Source: Leptolyngbya sp. NIES-3755 (GTDB taxonomy: Bacteria; Cyanobacteriota; Cyanobacteriia; Leptolyngbyales; Leptolyngbyaceae). Taken from it: DNA of 64,000 nt. Of this stretch, positions 1 through 9,022 are shown piece by piece. The stretch spans positions 1 through 64,000 of the forward strand of contig AP017309.1 in assembly GCA_001548435.1 (NCBI GenBank). The letters run 5' to 3'. The translations under genes were made by a program, and so were the position numbers. A model generated the notes under the pieces. It saw only the letters and a list, made by a program, of their open reading frames with translations. It was not told where the DNA came from and did no database searches. The first letter of the stretch is position 1. Every line of letters starts with the position of its first letter.

Positions 1-569
1 CTTTATATCTATCCATATAAGAAGTCCATATCTATCCGTATTCATACAAATCTCTTATATACCTATCCTGTATGGATGAGGCGATTCCATCTCTATAAAC
101 CGTAGAAGTGCTACTGCGTACGGCTTTCAGCGTTTATCTATTCCTGCCAATCATTATGTCCTATATGTATAGATTAGATATTTGTATCTATATATAACTG
201 TATTAATTAGACATCTGTATCTATATTGGCAACACCCTTAAATATACATACAAATATCTAATCTATATCCATACCTTTGAATTTAGAACATGACCGCATA
301 TTAGTAATTTGTATATGTCTCTCCATCTGATTGTTGTGCGATCGCAAACAGTTAGTTAGTTATTGCAGTGCAATCGTTGTGGTCTTGAAGTCCTACCATT
401 CTCAGTTTGCCTAAGACTAAGTTCAATCGATTCCAATCAACAGACTTTGCAAATAACTCAGTCATCGCAAATCAGTGTTGAATAGTGCGAGAAACTCAAT
501 TCCGATGACCACGACTTGGCTTGATATTGATCGAGCTAAAATGCTCTTATCTTCAATCGCTGTGAGACT
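1..569. repeat. AT-rich iteron-like repeat region
   Basis: This gene-free stretch is AT-rich and carries repeated short boxes. ATATCTATCC followed by CATATA or GTAT occurs at 5-19 and 28-41, and a variant with ACCTATCCTGTAT at 57-73. Looser matches lie at 134-147 and 261-274. A second box, GTATCTATAT followed closely by AAC, occurs at 184-198 and 217-233, and again at 1533-1546 before the telomere resolvase gene. Repeats of this kind usually bind a replication, recombination or regulatory protein. The resolvase downstream is the obvious candidate, but that is inference. From about 300 to 569 I see only the probable promoter region of the next gene. Confidence 0.55.
168..267. repeat. 20-bp perfect inverted repeat
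   Basis: TATAGATTAGATATTTGTAT at 168-187 is exactly reverse-complemented at 248-267. After one mismatch the pairing continues for five more bases inward (189-193 with 242-246). The 60-bp spacer contains two direct copies of a GTATCTATAT box. Folded, it would make a long AT-rich hairpin. It could be a binding site or a degenerate hairpin-telomere-type palindrome; the sequence does not decide. Confidence 0.7.
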
Positions 570-572
570 GTG

Positions 573-947
573 ATGAACGTCGATGAATTGCTCAAGGCAG
601 TGGATGATCTGAGTGAAGCTGATTTGGAACACCTCGTTGAGCGGGCGCTGTTCGTGCGGGCAAAACGGAAGGCAACTGTGTTGTCGTCGGAAGAAACAGC
701 GTTGCTGTTAGAAATTAATCGGGGAGTCCCGTCTGAGCTTCTCGATCTCTATCAGATTTTACTGGAGAAGCGAGATGATGACGCGCTAACCGATGAGGAA
801 TATGCAGAGCTTCTCGACACCAGTAACCAGATTGAAGGCATTGGGGTAAAGCGAATTGAGGCATTGGCAAAATTAGCGACGATTCGACAGGTTCCACTGC
901 TCAAGCTAATGGAGGATCTCGGCATTGAAAGCCCTGGTGTCCGATAG
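573..947 (+). CDS. small acidic helical protein, unknown function
   Basis: This encodes about 124 residues, rich in Leu, Glu and Asp and apparently all helical, with no membrane segment or Cys motif. ATG at 573 is chosen over the adjacent GTG at 570. Toward the C-terminus it reads GIGVKRIEALAKLATIR, which resembles a small helical DNA-contact segment, but I recognise no family. It ends inside the upstream extension of the HNH reading frame, 64 bp before the likely HNH start, so the two genes probably form one transcript. The pairing suggests a partner or antitoxin-like role for the nuclease; that is only inference from position. Confidence 0.65.
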   Translation: MNVDELLKAVDDLSEADLEHLVERALFVRAKRKATVLSSEETALLLEINRGVPSELLDLYQILLEKRDDDALTDEEYAELLDTSNQIEGIGVKRIEALAKLATIRQVPLLKLMEDLGIESPGVR

Positions 948-1011
948 TGTGATCAGTTGTCCAGTCTCTCATTTAGTCGCAATCAAGTTGTTGTCCAAGC
1001 ATCGATTTCCC

Positions 1012-1437
1012 ATGCCAAGAGCCAATATTCCGAATGCTTTGAAGAATCAAGTCATCGATCGAGCAAGTGGATGTTGCGAGTTTTGTCGCGCTCAACTGCG
1101 GTTCTCCCCAAATAGTTTCCATGTTGAGCATCACATTCCGGTTAGCCGTGGCGGTACGAGTACGATCGACAATTTGACGCTGGCTTGTCCACAGTGCAAT
1201 CTGCATAAAGCAACTAAGACGGAAGCCGTCGATCCCGTTTCAGAGCAGGTCGTGCCGCTCTTCAATCCACGGCAGATGAACTGGTTTGAGCATTTTGTTT
1301 GGAGCGACGATACAGCCCAAATGCTCGGCATTACTCCCACTGGACGAGCCACCGTGGAGCTGTTGCAGACCAACCGAGAAAACTTAGTCAATCTGCGGCA
1401 GGTTTTACGGCAACTCAACCTGCATCCTCCAGACTGA
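1012..1437 (+). CDS. HNH endonuclease family protein
   Basis: The product of about 141 residues has a clear HNH core. A CxxC pair sits near residues 22-25, a VEHHIPVSRGG segment near 38-48 with the metal-binding and catalytic histidines, an Asn near 54 (NLTLACP), and a second CxxC near 59-62 followed by NLHK. The zinc-ribbon-supported beta-beta-alpha fold nicks or cuts DNA in this family. The frame is open upstream to 925, but ATG 1012 gives the usual start just before the domain. It lies directly behind a small helical gene and before the telomere resolvase, so it may belong to the same mobile cassette. Free-standing HNH proteins of this size are common in cyanobacterial genomes and the substrate is unknown. 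Confidence 0.85.
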   Translation: MPRANIPNALKNQVIDRASGCCEFCRAQLRFSPNSFHVEHHIPVSRGGTSTIDNLTLACPQCNLHKATKTEAVDPVSEQVVPLFNPRQMNWFEHFVWSDDTAQMLGITPTGRATVELLQTNRENLVNLRQVLRQLNLHPPD

Positions 1438-1515
1438 GGTTTCCGGGCTGCACGAACTGAAGTCGGTAAACTGCAATTATGTATATATTTAATGTCTAGA
1501 TTGTATTGCTTATTA

Positions 1516-1546
1516 ATATGGATAGGAGTATAGTATCTATATCAAC
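1516..1546. promoter_or_regulatory. imperfect palindrome upstream of telomere resolvase gene
   Basis: ATATGGATA (1516-1524) and TATCTATAT (1534-1542) are inverted with one mismatch around a 9-bp spacer, and the right half continues into the GTATCTATAT..AAC box also seen at 184 and 217. It lies 13-30 bp before the resolvase start, so autoregulation or a resolvase-binding site is a reasonable guess. Confidence 0.45.
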
Positions 1547-1573
1547 ATAAATCTGAATTTGAAGCTTTTCGAT

Positions 1574-3301
1574 ATGGGTCGCTCCGCTTGGCTCGATCAT
1601 GCGATCGCACACGAGTATCTTCCTTTTATTCAATCGCTTGATGATTCTCAAGACGATCGTCAACGGTTGCAAGACTTTACTGCCTCAATGCGCGATCGCT
1701 GGGCAACTCAACACGGCAAGCCCAATCTCGACCAACACCAGCGATTGATGGATATGACCCGTCGAGCCATTAAGGATGCTTTGGGGGAGGAGCATTGGTC
1801 ACTGGATGTGGTGGGGCTTTCTAAGCACGAATATGCTGAGATTAACGATCGCAAACAAGGCAATGTCGCTAAGCGCAATGAACAAGTGCAGTTTATTGGT
1901 GATCCTGATGCGATCGTGGCACGTGCGGTGAAGTTGTTGAGTGAGCCGGAGTGGGCAGATATTGCGGCTGGGTTGGCAGTGCTGACGGGACGACGTTCGG
2001 CGGAACTGCTTTCCACGGCGCACTTTGAAGTCAAGTCAAAATGGTCGGTGACGTTTTCTGGGGCAGTGAAACGACGCGGGGAGAAGGGATTGGCGTTTGA
2101 GATTCCAACGCTGACGACGGCGAAACGGGTGGTGAGTGCGATCGAGAAACTCAGACGGGAATTACCCCAAGCAGTGGATCTGCCTGCGGATCAAGTGAAT
2201 GCGAAGTATGGGCAGGCAGTGGCACGATCGTGCGATCGTCATTTCCAAGATCTCGTGCCGACGAGGGCAGGCAAGGATAATTTGTACACACACCTGTTTC
2301 GCTCTGTTTATGCTTGCATTGCCACGTTTTGGTATTGTCCACCAAACGTCGATGCGACTGAGTTTAAGGCGGCAATTCAAGGGCATTTTCAGATTCTCGA
2401 TGAAGAGAATGGTGAGTTGAAACGATCGCTCATGGCTTCACGACACTACAGCGATTTTGAGATTGCAGACCAGGTGATTGCTCAGTACAACGGCAAACGC
2501 AAAGGCATTAAGTTGGGGCACGGAGGGGTGATGGCGATCGAGATGTTTAGTCAATCCAGTTTGGAGCAGGCAAAACAGGCACTCGAAGCACTGCCACCTC
2601 GCCGCAAACTGGGGCAGTTAAGGATTTTTCAGAACGAGCGCGATCGCTGGTTAAAGGTAATGGAGCAAATTGCACCCGATGGCACACAGCCAGAGAAAGC
2701 GCATCAATTGCTCGAATGGATTGAGTCTCGGCTGAATGGAGCAGAGCTGCCCCAGGTGGAGCAGGAGAAAGAGACGCAGGTGGAATCGGTTGAAGGATTG
2801 CCTCAACCCGTTGTCGAGGCTCAGAAGCCTGAAGGAGATGATCCGTTGCGCCAAGACATTCAACAACTGGTCGGAGCCATTCAACAATTGGTGGCAATTC
2901 AACAAGCGGCAATATCGCAGCCAGTACCGAAGCGCCAGTCCACGACGCAACGGGCTGAGTCAGTCAAACCACAACCAAAAGTGGAAAAACCATCCAATGA
3001 TTCGGCTGATTCAGCGAAACGCTCGAAATCCTCGACTCAGAATAGCCAGAAGCGGATTGATGATTGGATTCAAGCCATCATGGATTACAACGACCAGAGC
3101 GATCGCCGCCACGACGATAAATGGGCGATCACTATCTCTTTGTTGAAAAGTGTAGGAGGGTCTCAGCCTAGAATCGAAAAAACGCTCAAGGAACGGAACG
3201 ATGTTCAGGAGCATCATCAAAAACATCAAATTGAGCCAGAGAGACATAATCTCAAACACCGTGGAAAACGCAAAGTTACAGACGTGATTTCGGTGGCGTG
3301 A
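1574..3301 (+). CDS. telomere resolvase (protelomerase) homologue
   Basis: The product of about 575 residues matches the telomere resolvase family (TelA/ResT/TelK type), tyrosine-recombinase relatives that cut and rejoin inverted-repeat telomeres into covalently closed hairpins. Visible motifs in order: LTGRRSAEL near residues 137-146 (catalytic Arg), FSGAVKRRG near 162-170 (catalytic Lys), FEIPTL near 175-180 (family hallmark after the Lys), THLFRSVYA near 239-247 (second Arg in an HxxR setting), and SRHYSDFEI near 289-297, which supplies candidate His and Tyr. Residues about 390-490 are Gln-rich, partly coiled-coil and low complexity. The last 80 residues are basic and look like a second DNA-binding region. 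TTG 1559 is an alternative start. Related repeat boxes lie just upstream and at 1-310. The catalytic Tyr assignment is inference. Confidence 0.75.
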   Translation: MGRSAWLDHAIAHEYLPFIQSLDDSQDDRQRLQDFTASMRDRWATQHGKPNLDQHQRLMDMTRRAIKDALGEEHWSLDVVGLSKHEYAEINDRKQGNVAKRNEQVQFIGDPDAIVARAVKLLSEPEWADIAAGLAVLTGRRSAELLSTAHFEVKSKWSVTFSGAVKRRGEKGLAFEIPTLTTAKRVVSAIEKLRRELPQAVDLPADQVNAKYGQAVARSCDRHFQDLVPTRAGKDNLYTHLFRSVYACIATFWYCPPNVDATEFKAAIQGHFQILDEENGELKRSLMASRHYSDFEIADQVIAQYNGKRKGIKLGHGGVMAIEMFSQSSLEQAKQALEALPPRRKLGQLRIFQNERDRWLKVMEQIAPDGTQPEKAHQLLEWIESRLNGAELPQVEQEKETQVESVEGLPQPVVEAQKPEGDDPLRQDIQQLVGAIQQLVAIQQAAISQPVPKRQSTTQRAESVKPQPKVEKPSNDSADSAKRSKSSTQNSQKRIDDWIQAIMDYNDQSDRRHDDKWAITISLLKSVGGSQPRIEKTLKERNDVQEHHQKHQIEPERHNLKHRGKRKVTDVISVA

Positions 3302-3526
3302 ACACAATCAATTTCAAAATTAGAAGCTTTATTGATGTAATTTGGCAGGCAGAATTACCATCGCTTGAATGCAGGAGCGATCACTTTTGATATTGCAATG
3401 GCACGATTAAGCAAGGCTGAAACTTGACCGTTTTGCTCGCCTTTGTTCTTTTATCGCATCTTTCTTCACACTGACTGGTTTGGGAAGTTGGGCAGAGCAA
3501 TGTTGCAGTGTCACTACCTTATTTAA

Positions 3527-3608
3527 TTTCGATATGGATGGATCTCGTTTGGCTGCAATTCACCGATTTTCGATATGGATGGATCTCGTTTAGCTACAAT
3601 TTACCGAT
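3527..3608. repeat. 41-bp tandem duplication (two copies)
   Basis: Copies at 3527-3567 and 3568-3608 start TTTCGATATGGATGGATC and differ at three positions. The second copy covers the 3' end of the IS4-family transposase gene and its stop codon. The rest of 3302-3526 has no feature I can support. Confidence 0.8.
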
Positions 3609-5041
3609 TTCGGATGCAGCAACTGCCAGGTTGCCGCAATGTCATGCAATCGTTGCAACCCCCGCCACAACACTTTCACTCCTGGCTCACTGTCTTCCCC
3701 ACTCTCGATGTAGCCACCGAGTTGAGCGATCCACCCAATACACTCTCCTAAACTGGGCGGTTGCACGGGTGGCGCGATCGTTCGGTGAATGGTGCAATAC
3801 AGCGATCTCCATTCGTCACCGGACAAGATGCCTTCCACACTCTGATCCGGATGCTGCCGCGCTTCATACGTCAGCCACAATAATCGCCACGCCACGATCA
3901 AATACGTCGCTAAGGCTCGTTGCAATCGGTCTGCTCGCGACAATTGCAACGTTTCTAAGCGGCAACCGCTCTTGAGCGTGTAATGAAAGCGTTCAATTAA
4001 CCACCGACTGGCATACCAACCTAAGTATTGTTGAGCAGCGGCGAAATCCGCGATCGCTAGGGTTGTCACTAATACCCAATTCACGGGCGTTTCTCCCGCT
4101 GGCGGCGCTTCCTCTTCTGCCAAAATCACGTTAACGGCGATCTCCTCTAAGTGGCTTTTCTCTACGGGCGGTTGCAGCCACAGTTGGGTGTAACGCACGG
4201 TTAAAGTTGCCATTCGTGCTGCCCGTCGTGGCGTGCGTTGCAATTCCAGACGGAATTGTCCTTGAACTGGAGTTTGGCGAATGGCAGCAAACAACGGTTG
4301 AATGGGGGCGATCGTTGGCTCTGCTTTGGTGTTGCGGTTTTGCGCGGCTCGGATCAAGAATTCTGAATTTTCAGGGCGCGGCAGCGCGAACAATTCGTAA
4401 ATGTCGCCTTCTCGATCTGCGATCGTCACAACCTGAGTGGTTGCGGATACCAGTTTCTGAGTGAGTTCAAGGCTCTCCAACCACCGGTAGCTTTCTTTGT
4501 CCTCAATGTCCCGTCGATGGGCGACCAGACGGGTGGTCGGTCGCACCCATACGGCTTGGTGAAACACGCCTAACGGCACTCCCTCGGCACTCGCTGCTAA
4601 AACAGTATGCACCTTCAATCCTCGTGCTTTCGGATTGCTGATCGGTCCGAGTCCAACGGTCGATCTGTGCGTGCTGTAGTCGAGTTCGGTCGTGTCTTGA
4701 ATCGCCAATATCGTGTCATGCCCAGACATCCGCTCCACAGTCCGGCGGGCATGAGCGGCGATAATCTGATCCGGCTGCACTCGCCGATTTGCCCAAAAAT
4801 CATAGACTCCCTGCACCGCTGCATCACTCCGCATCGCTTGCGGTACACTCGCATTCGGCTGCGCGGCTAAGTCTTCGACAATCTGCACTAATCGGCGGTT
4901 GCGCCGCTCGTCACCCAAATCGACATCCCGCAATTCTTCACTCACCCAACTCATAGCCTGATGCCTCAATTCAATTCGCGCTTGAGTGTACGACGATGAT
5001 CCCCGCAATTCCCCGGCTGTTGCTCTTTCTTCATTGGTCAT
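3590..5041 (-). CDS. IS4-family transposase
   Basis: This 483-residue DDE transposase resembles the Tn5/IS50 branch of the IS4 family. The N-terminal region has the typical ELRDVDLGDERRNRRLV stretch. The catalytic acids are visible in AIQDTTELDYS (first Asp), TIADREGDIYELF (second Asp) and SRWLIERFHYTLKSG, which fits the Y-x2-R-x3-E-x6-K signature of IS4 transposases. The first 29 residues may be upstream extension, because MSWVSEELRD (ATG at 4954) is the more usual family start. It looks full length and possibly active. I could not find convincing terminal inverted repeats, so the element boundaries are undefined. A 41-bp tandem repeat overlaps its 3' end. Confidence 0.85.
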   Translation of the reverse strand: MTNEERATAGELRGSSSYTQARIELRHQAMSWVSEELRDVDLGDERRNRRLVQIVEDLAAQPNASVPQAMRSDAAVQGVYDFWANRRVQPDQIIAAHARRTVERMSGHDTILAIQDTTELDYSTHRSTVGLGPISNPKARGLKVHTVLAASAEGVPLGVFHQAVWVRPTTRLVAHRRDIEDKESYRWLESLELTQKLVSATTQVVTIADREGDIYELFALPRPENSEFLIRAAQNRNTKAEPTIAPIQPLFAAIRQTPVQGQFRLELQRTPRRAARMATLTVRYTQLWLQPPVEKSHLEEIAVNVILAEEEAPPAGETPVNWVLVTTLAIADFAAAQQYLGWYASRWLIERFHYTLKSGCRLETLQLSRADRLQRALATYLIVAWRLLWLTYEARQHPDQSVEGILSGDEWRSLYCTIHRTIAPPVQPPSLGECIGWIAQLGGYIESGEDSEPGVKVLWRGLQRLHDIAATWQLLHPKSVNCS

Positions 5042-5523
5042 TCAATCGCGGAAGCAATCGTGACCACTGGTGACAGTGATCGTCACCGCGAATTGATTTG
5101 ATGCAGCACCGGACTCCCCAAATTGTTGCATTTTCTGTTCCTTAGCACACAAACCTTATCGATCGGCAGCAATGTGATCCACGTTTGATCACGTTCGACC
5201 TCCCGATCCTGCACCACAACTACTGGAGTCGTACCTTCAACTTCTTTGAACTTTTGTATGCAAATTTTAGTTGGAATTTGACCCAGTACTGACTGCATCG
5301 AGCTTTCAGCTTTGTTAAGTCAGTCACTGCCAATCGTATCTGATCCACAACAGTTCTCAACGTTTCGTAAATCATGATCAACTGTAGTGACAAAACGATT
5401 GAAGTTTGATTGCAATCATTAGTGCAAAAGTATTTGCCGAGCTGAGCAGAAACGGTCAAACCCTGAAGACATCTAGATTCTATCTCCTATTCCTTCGTTA
5501 AGAAATATGCGAGGAATGGATAG
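5042..5523. other. gap without a supported gene
   Basis: About 480 bp lie between the IS4-family transposase and the truncated RND gene. Short open frames exist on the minus strand but have no domain or start-site support. It probably includes the right end of the IS and decayed DNA. The RND homology begins abruptly at about 5524. Confidence 0.5.
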
Positions 5524-5949
5524 CTCGCGATTCTGGGGGCATTACTCGCTCAATCGTTGCGGGGATTAGAAAACGATGTCTATTGTCAAGTTGGGTTAGT
5601 CATGTTGATTGGACTTGCAAGTAAAAACTCGATTCTGATTGTGGAGTTTGCGAATCAGTTGCGGCAACAGGGATTGTCAATTCCAAAAGCTGCGATCGAA
5701 GCGTCCCAAGAACGACTACGACCGATTTTGATGACGGCGATTTCGACTTTAGTTGGGATCTTTCCCCTTGCGATCGCGACTGGGGCAGGAGCCGGAAGCC
5801 GTCAATCTCTCGGCACTGCGGTATTTGGTGGAATGTTGATTGCGACCTTTTTATCCTTGTTTGTCGTTCCAGTACTGTATGTGATTGTGGTAAGTTTGAG
5901 CGATCGTGTCTCCAATCGCTTTCGTTCAAATCAGATTGATGCTCCATAA
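5524..5949 (+). pseudogene. RND efflux pump (AcrB type), C-terminal fragment
   Basis: Only the last 140 or so residues of an inner-membrane RND transporter remain, out of roughly 1,000-1,050 normally. Homology starts directly after a stop codon at 5521 with LAILGALLA, then the hallmark DVYCQVGLVMLIGLASKN and the helices ending at VVPVLYVIVV. An ATG-less piece lacking the porter domain and the proton-relay helices cannot function as a pump. Its stop overlaps the start of the MFS gene (TAATG), which is the arrangement of an intact efflux operon. The upstream part was therefore lost by deletion or by the neighbouring IS, while the downstream gene survived. Confidence 0.85.
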
Positions 5950-7256
5950 TGAACACCTTTTATGCTGTTTTAGCAAACTCCCTAGTAGCGGCGTTAACCA
6001 ACACCTTTGTCTGGTTCGCAGTCACATTTTGGGTCTACCTGCAAACTCGATCTGTCCTGGCTACCTCAGTCATGGCTGGCATCTATCTGGTCACAGTTGC
6101 GATTTCTGGATTTTTCCTTGGATCACTGGTCGATCGCTACAAAAAGAAAACAGCCATGATGCTCTCCAGTGTCTGTTCTCTTGTCCTCTATGTCCTTGCC
6201 TACCTGCTTTTTGTTTCGACTCCCATCTCCGTTTTCGCTGATCCTGCAAGTCCTAGACTTTGGATATTTATCACCCTCGCACTCGTCGGTGCGATCGCGG
6301 GCAACATCCGCACGATCGCGCTGCCTACGTTGGTCACGATCTTGATTGAGGAAGCAAAACGCGATCAGGCAAATGGGTTAGTCGGCACAACTAACGGCGT
6401 TTCTTTTCTGATCGCTTCGATTTTTAGTGGACTTGCAATCGGCTTTCTCGGCGTTTACTGGATGCTCGTGTTTGCGATCGCGCTCACCGTTTTAACCATC
6501 CTCCATCTTGGAACAATCTCAATCGCCGAACAACGCCCGATCCAGCTTGAAGCTCACACCCAACAGATTGATATTCGCGGCACGATTCGAGCGATTCATC
6601 TAGTTCCTGGACTATTCGGACTGATTTTCTTCAATTGCTTCAACAACTTTATTGGCGGAGTCTATATGTCCCTCATGGATGCCTATGGCTTGTCTCTAGT
6701 GTCGGTGCAAGTCTGGGGCATTTTGTGGGGCTGCTTGAGCTTAGGATTTATTGTGGGTGGATTGGCAGTGGCGAAGAAAGGGTTGGGAAAAAGCCCACTG
6801 CGAACGTTGTTCCTCTCGAATATCATCATGTGGAGCATTGCCATTGTCTTTACGCTTCAAGCTTCGATCGTCTTACTAGCCATTGGGATGTTTATCTACT
6901 TATGCCTGATTCCAGTGGTAGAAGCGTCAGAACAAACGATTCTCCAAACGGTCATCTCACTGGAACGTCAGGGACGAGTGTTTGGATTTGCTCAGAGTAT
7001 CGAGCAAGCAGCATCGCCAATCACCGCATTTATCATTGGTCCGATCGCGCAATTCATTTTTATTCCCTTCATGACAACGGGAGCAGGAGTCGATCTGTTG
7101 GGTCGTTGGTTTGGAACGGGAAGCGATCGGGGAATTGCACTTCTATTTACAGTTACGGGATTAATCGGATTGCTGGTGACATTGATGGCAATGCGATCAA
7201 GCCAATACCGAAAACTGTCCATGAACTATCAAAAGCGTGAGTCAGCAGTGCAGTAA
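5949..7256 (+). CDS. MFS transporter, macrolide-efflux-like
   Basis: The 435-residue membrane protein has twelve predicted helices and the MFS_3 type seen in macrolide and enterobactin exporters. The loop motif SLVDRYKKKTAMM between helices 2 and 3 is the MFS motif A equivalent, and the central loop follows ISIAEQRP. It starts at an ATG overlapping the stop of the RND remnant, so it was probably translated by coupling to it. With the RND gene broken, expression would now need read-through or a new promoter. It probably exports drugs or siderophores; the substrate is not readable from the sequence. Confidence 0.8.
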   Translation: MNTFYAVLANSLVAALTNTFVWFAVTFWVYLQTRSVLATSVMAGIYLVTVAISGFFLGSLVDRYKKKTAMMLSSVCSLVLYVLAYLLFVSTPISVFADPASPRLWIFITLALVGAIAGNIRTIALPTLVTILIEEAKRDQANGLVGTTNGVSFLIASIFSGLAIGFLGVYWMLVFAIALTVLTILHLGTISIAEQRPIQLEAHTQQIDIRGTIRAIHLVPGLFGLIFFNCFNNFIGGVYMSLMDAYGLSLVSVQVWGILWGCLSLGFIVGGLAVAKKGLGKSPLRTLFLSNIIMWSIAIVFTLQASIVLLAIGMFIYLCLIPVVEASEQTILQTVISLERQGRVFGFAQSIEQAASPITAFIIGPIAQFIFIPFMTTGAGVDLLGRWFGTGSDRGIALLFTVTGLIGLLVTLMAMRSSQYRKLSMNYQKRESAVQ

Positions 7257-7352
7257 AGTTAAAGTCTCGGGAATTGGAGAAGAAATTCTGGCAAAATGGG
7301 GAGCAGAGGTTATTGAGTAATAGGCAGAAAATAGAAGGGCAAGAATCAACCG

Positions 7353-7841
7353 ATGGCAAAGCGAACCCTGAATGATGTCAAGAAGCTAGACAAAAGCCAG
7401 CCTCGCAAGGGGAAAAGAAGTGACAGCCCTCAATGCGGTCTGTGTGGCAAGACCGAAAATTTGACCAAAACGGAGTGTTGTGACAACTGGATTTGTGATG
7501 ACGAAGACCAGTATCGCTTATTTTCATTCGCGCATAATAGCTGCTCTCGCAACCATCGTCGCTATACCCTGTGTGGTGGACATTATGCTGAAAAACATCC
7601 AGGGCGATGGCAAGAGTGTCAGCAGTGCCGAGAGTTGTTTGAAACAGAGATGTATGTCTACTCCGGCACGAATGAATATAACTTCGAGAAATTAGCGAAT
7701 CCGCCCAAATACGAACCCACTCACTGTACTGGATGTAAACGAATCATTCGGCTAGGTTACGATGGCTACTCCTATGGTCCGGAGGGATATCTGTGTGAGA
7801 AGTGCAACCAGAAGAAGTTCGGAGATTTGCTGACTCGGTAG
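7353..7841 (+). CDS. Cys-rich zinc-binding protein, unknown function
   Basis: The product of 162 residues is very rich in paired cysteines: CGLCGK, ECCDNWIC, CGGH, CQQC, CTGCKR and CEKC. These would form three or more zinc sites in the order N-terminal knuckle, central Cys/His cluster and C-terminal ribbon. There is no membrane segment or catalytic motif. A basic N-terminus (KKLDKSQPRKGKRSD) could contact nucleic acid. It stands alone, 96 bp after the MFS gene and on the same strand. I do not recognise a named family. Confidence 0.65.
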   Translation: MAKRTLNDVKKLDKSQPRKGKRSDSPQCGLCGKTENLTKTECCDNWICDDEDQYRLFSFAHNSCSRNHRRYTLCGGHYAEKHPGRWQECQQCRELFETEMYVYSGTNEYNFEKLANPPKYEPTHCTGCKRIIRLGYDGYSYGPEGYLCEKCNQKKFGDLLTR

Positions 7842-7947
7842 CAGTGGAACAACTTCAGCATTTCTATAAACTCAAGTTGTGCAGAACATCCTCCATCGCA
7901 CGTTGCCATTATGTTGTAAGTTGAGATTGGATTGATAAATTTACTTT

Positions 7948-8790
7948 TTATGTTGCTGTGTGCTGCTGTATTGCCTCAAGGATTACTAACCAGTCATCGC
8001 GATGCAGTTCATGCCCTGTTCCAGGTAAGGTCAGTAGCACCGCATTTGGAATCTCTGCTTGCAAGGCTAGACCGTGGACATAAGGTAGAACTGGATCTTC
8101 TGTACCGTGAATCACAAGCGTTGGAGCCGTAATTTCATCCAGACGATCGAACCATTGTTCGCCCCCCTGAAGCAGCGCATGGTTAAAGGTCGTCATTAAG
8201 TTCGGGGTGAGATCGAAGTCAGCGATCGCACATTTTCGGATCATTGCTTCATCGAACGGGTGGGCTGAACCATTCAGGAGTTGCCATGCTCCAACCTGAT
8301 AGTTCATCACTGCCTCGCGATTCGTCCAGTCGATTTCACTGCTTTTTGCATGATAGCTGAGGACAGATGGATCAATACCGGGCATGGCTGGATCATCGAC
8401 TAATCGTTCCGAAGCAATCAAGGTCAGACTTTTGATGCGTTGAGGATGTTTCAGTGCCATGAGTTGAGCAAGAAAGCCACCCAGCGACATCCCAACAATG
8501 TGAGCGCTCTGAATGTTATATCCATCAAGGACATAAAAAGCATCATCCGCTAGATCTTCAACGGAATAGTTGCTTGTCCCTGGCTCATAGCTGGTCGATC
8601 GTCCTGTATCGCGATGGTCATAACGAATCACGTATCGTCCCCCATCTGCCAACTGACCGCAAAACTCTTCCGACCACCGGACCGCAGAAGCTGCCGCCCC
8701 CATGATGAGTAAAAGCGCAGGGTCTTGCGGAACGCCGAATGACTCTGAGAACAGGGAAACGTCGTTGTGGCGAATTGGTTTACTTTGCAT
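7948..8790 (-). CDS. alpha/beta hydrolase
   Basis: The 280-residue product has a complete alpha/beta-hydrolase layout. The oxyanion region is LLLIMGAAAS near residue 28, followed by the Asp-His-Arg strand RYDHRDTGRS. The nucleophile elbow is GMSLGG near residue 100, the acid is in VIHGTEDPVLP, and the catalytic His is in PGTGHELHRDDW near residue 260. The AAxAxRW segment after the first strand is typical of the RdmC/aclacinomycin-esterase-like or haloperoxidase-like group. It probably hydrolyses an ester or a small lactone; the substrate is unknown. It is monocistronic. Confidence 0.85.
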   Translation of the reverse strand: MQSKPIRHNDVSLFSESFGVPQDPALLLIMGAAASAVRWSEEFCGQLADGGRYVIRYDHRDTGRSTSYEPGTSNYSVEDLADDAFYVLDGYNIQSAHIVGMSLGGFLAQLMALKHPQRIKSLTLIASERLVDDPAMPGIDPSVLSYHAKSSEIDWTNREAVMNYQVGAWQLLNGSAHPFDEAMIRKCAIADFDLTPNLMTTFNHALLQGGEQWFDRLDEITAPTLVIHGTEDPVLPYVHGLALQAEIPNAVLLTLPGTGHELHRDDWLVILEAIQQHTAT

Positions 8791-9022
8791 ACTTTGAGTA
8801 AGCGCGATCGTGCCTCTTCAAAAACTGTTCGATTTTTGCTCAAACGATGCTAGTTCTGCGCTAACGCTCAACTCCACCATTTAGGGAGATCTGATCAAAA
8901 ACTTAGCGATTGTTCGCCGGATTTACATCTGTCGATCGACGCATCTAACGGCTCGAATCAGCGGTGGCAGTAATCTCAGCTTTAGCATTGGTAGCTATTG
9001 ACCATCCGCTGCATTCAAATGA

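Noticed and set aside
3508-3975. 155-codon plus-strand frame over the IS4-family gene
   Set aside because: It is a shadow of the transposase on the other strand and has no domain or ribosome-site support.
6635-7240. 201-codon frame inside the MFS gene
   Set aside because: It lies fully within the transporter in another frame, and its composition is not protein-like.
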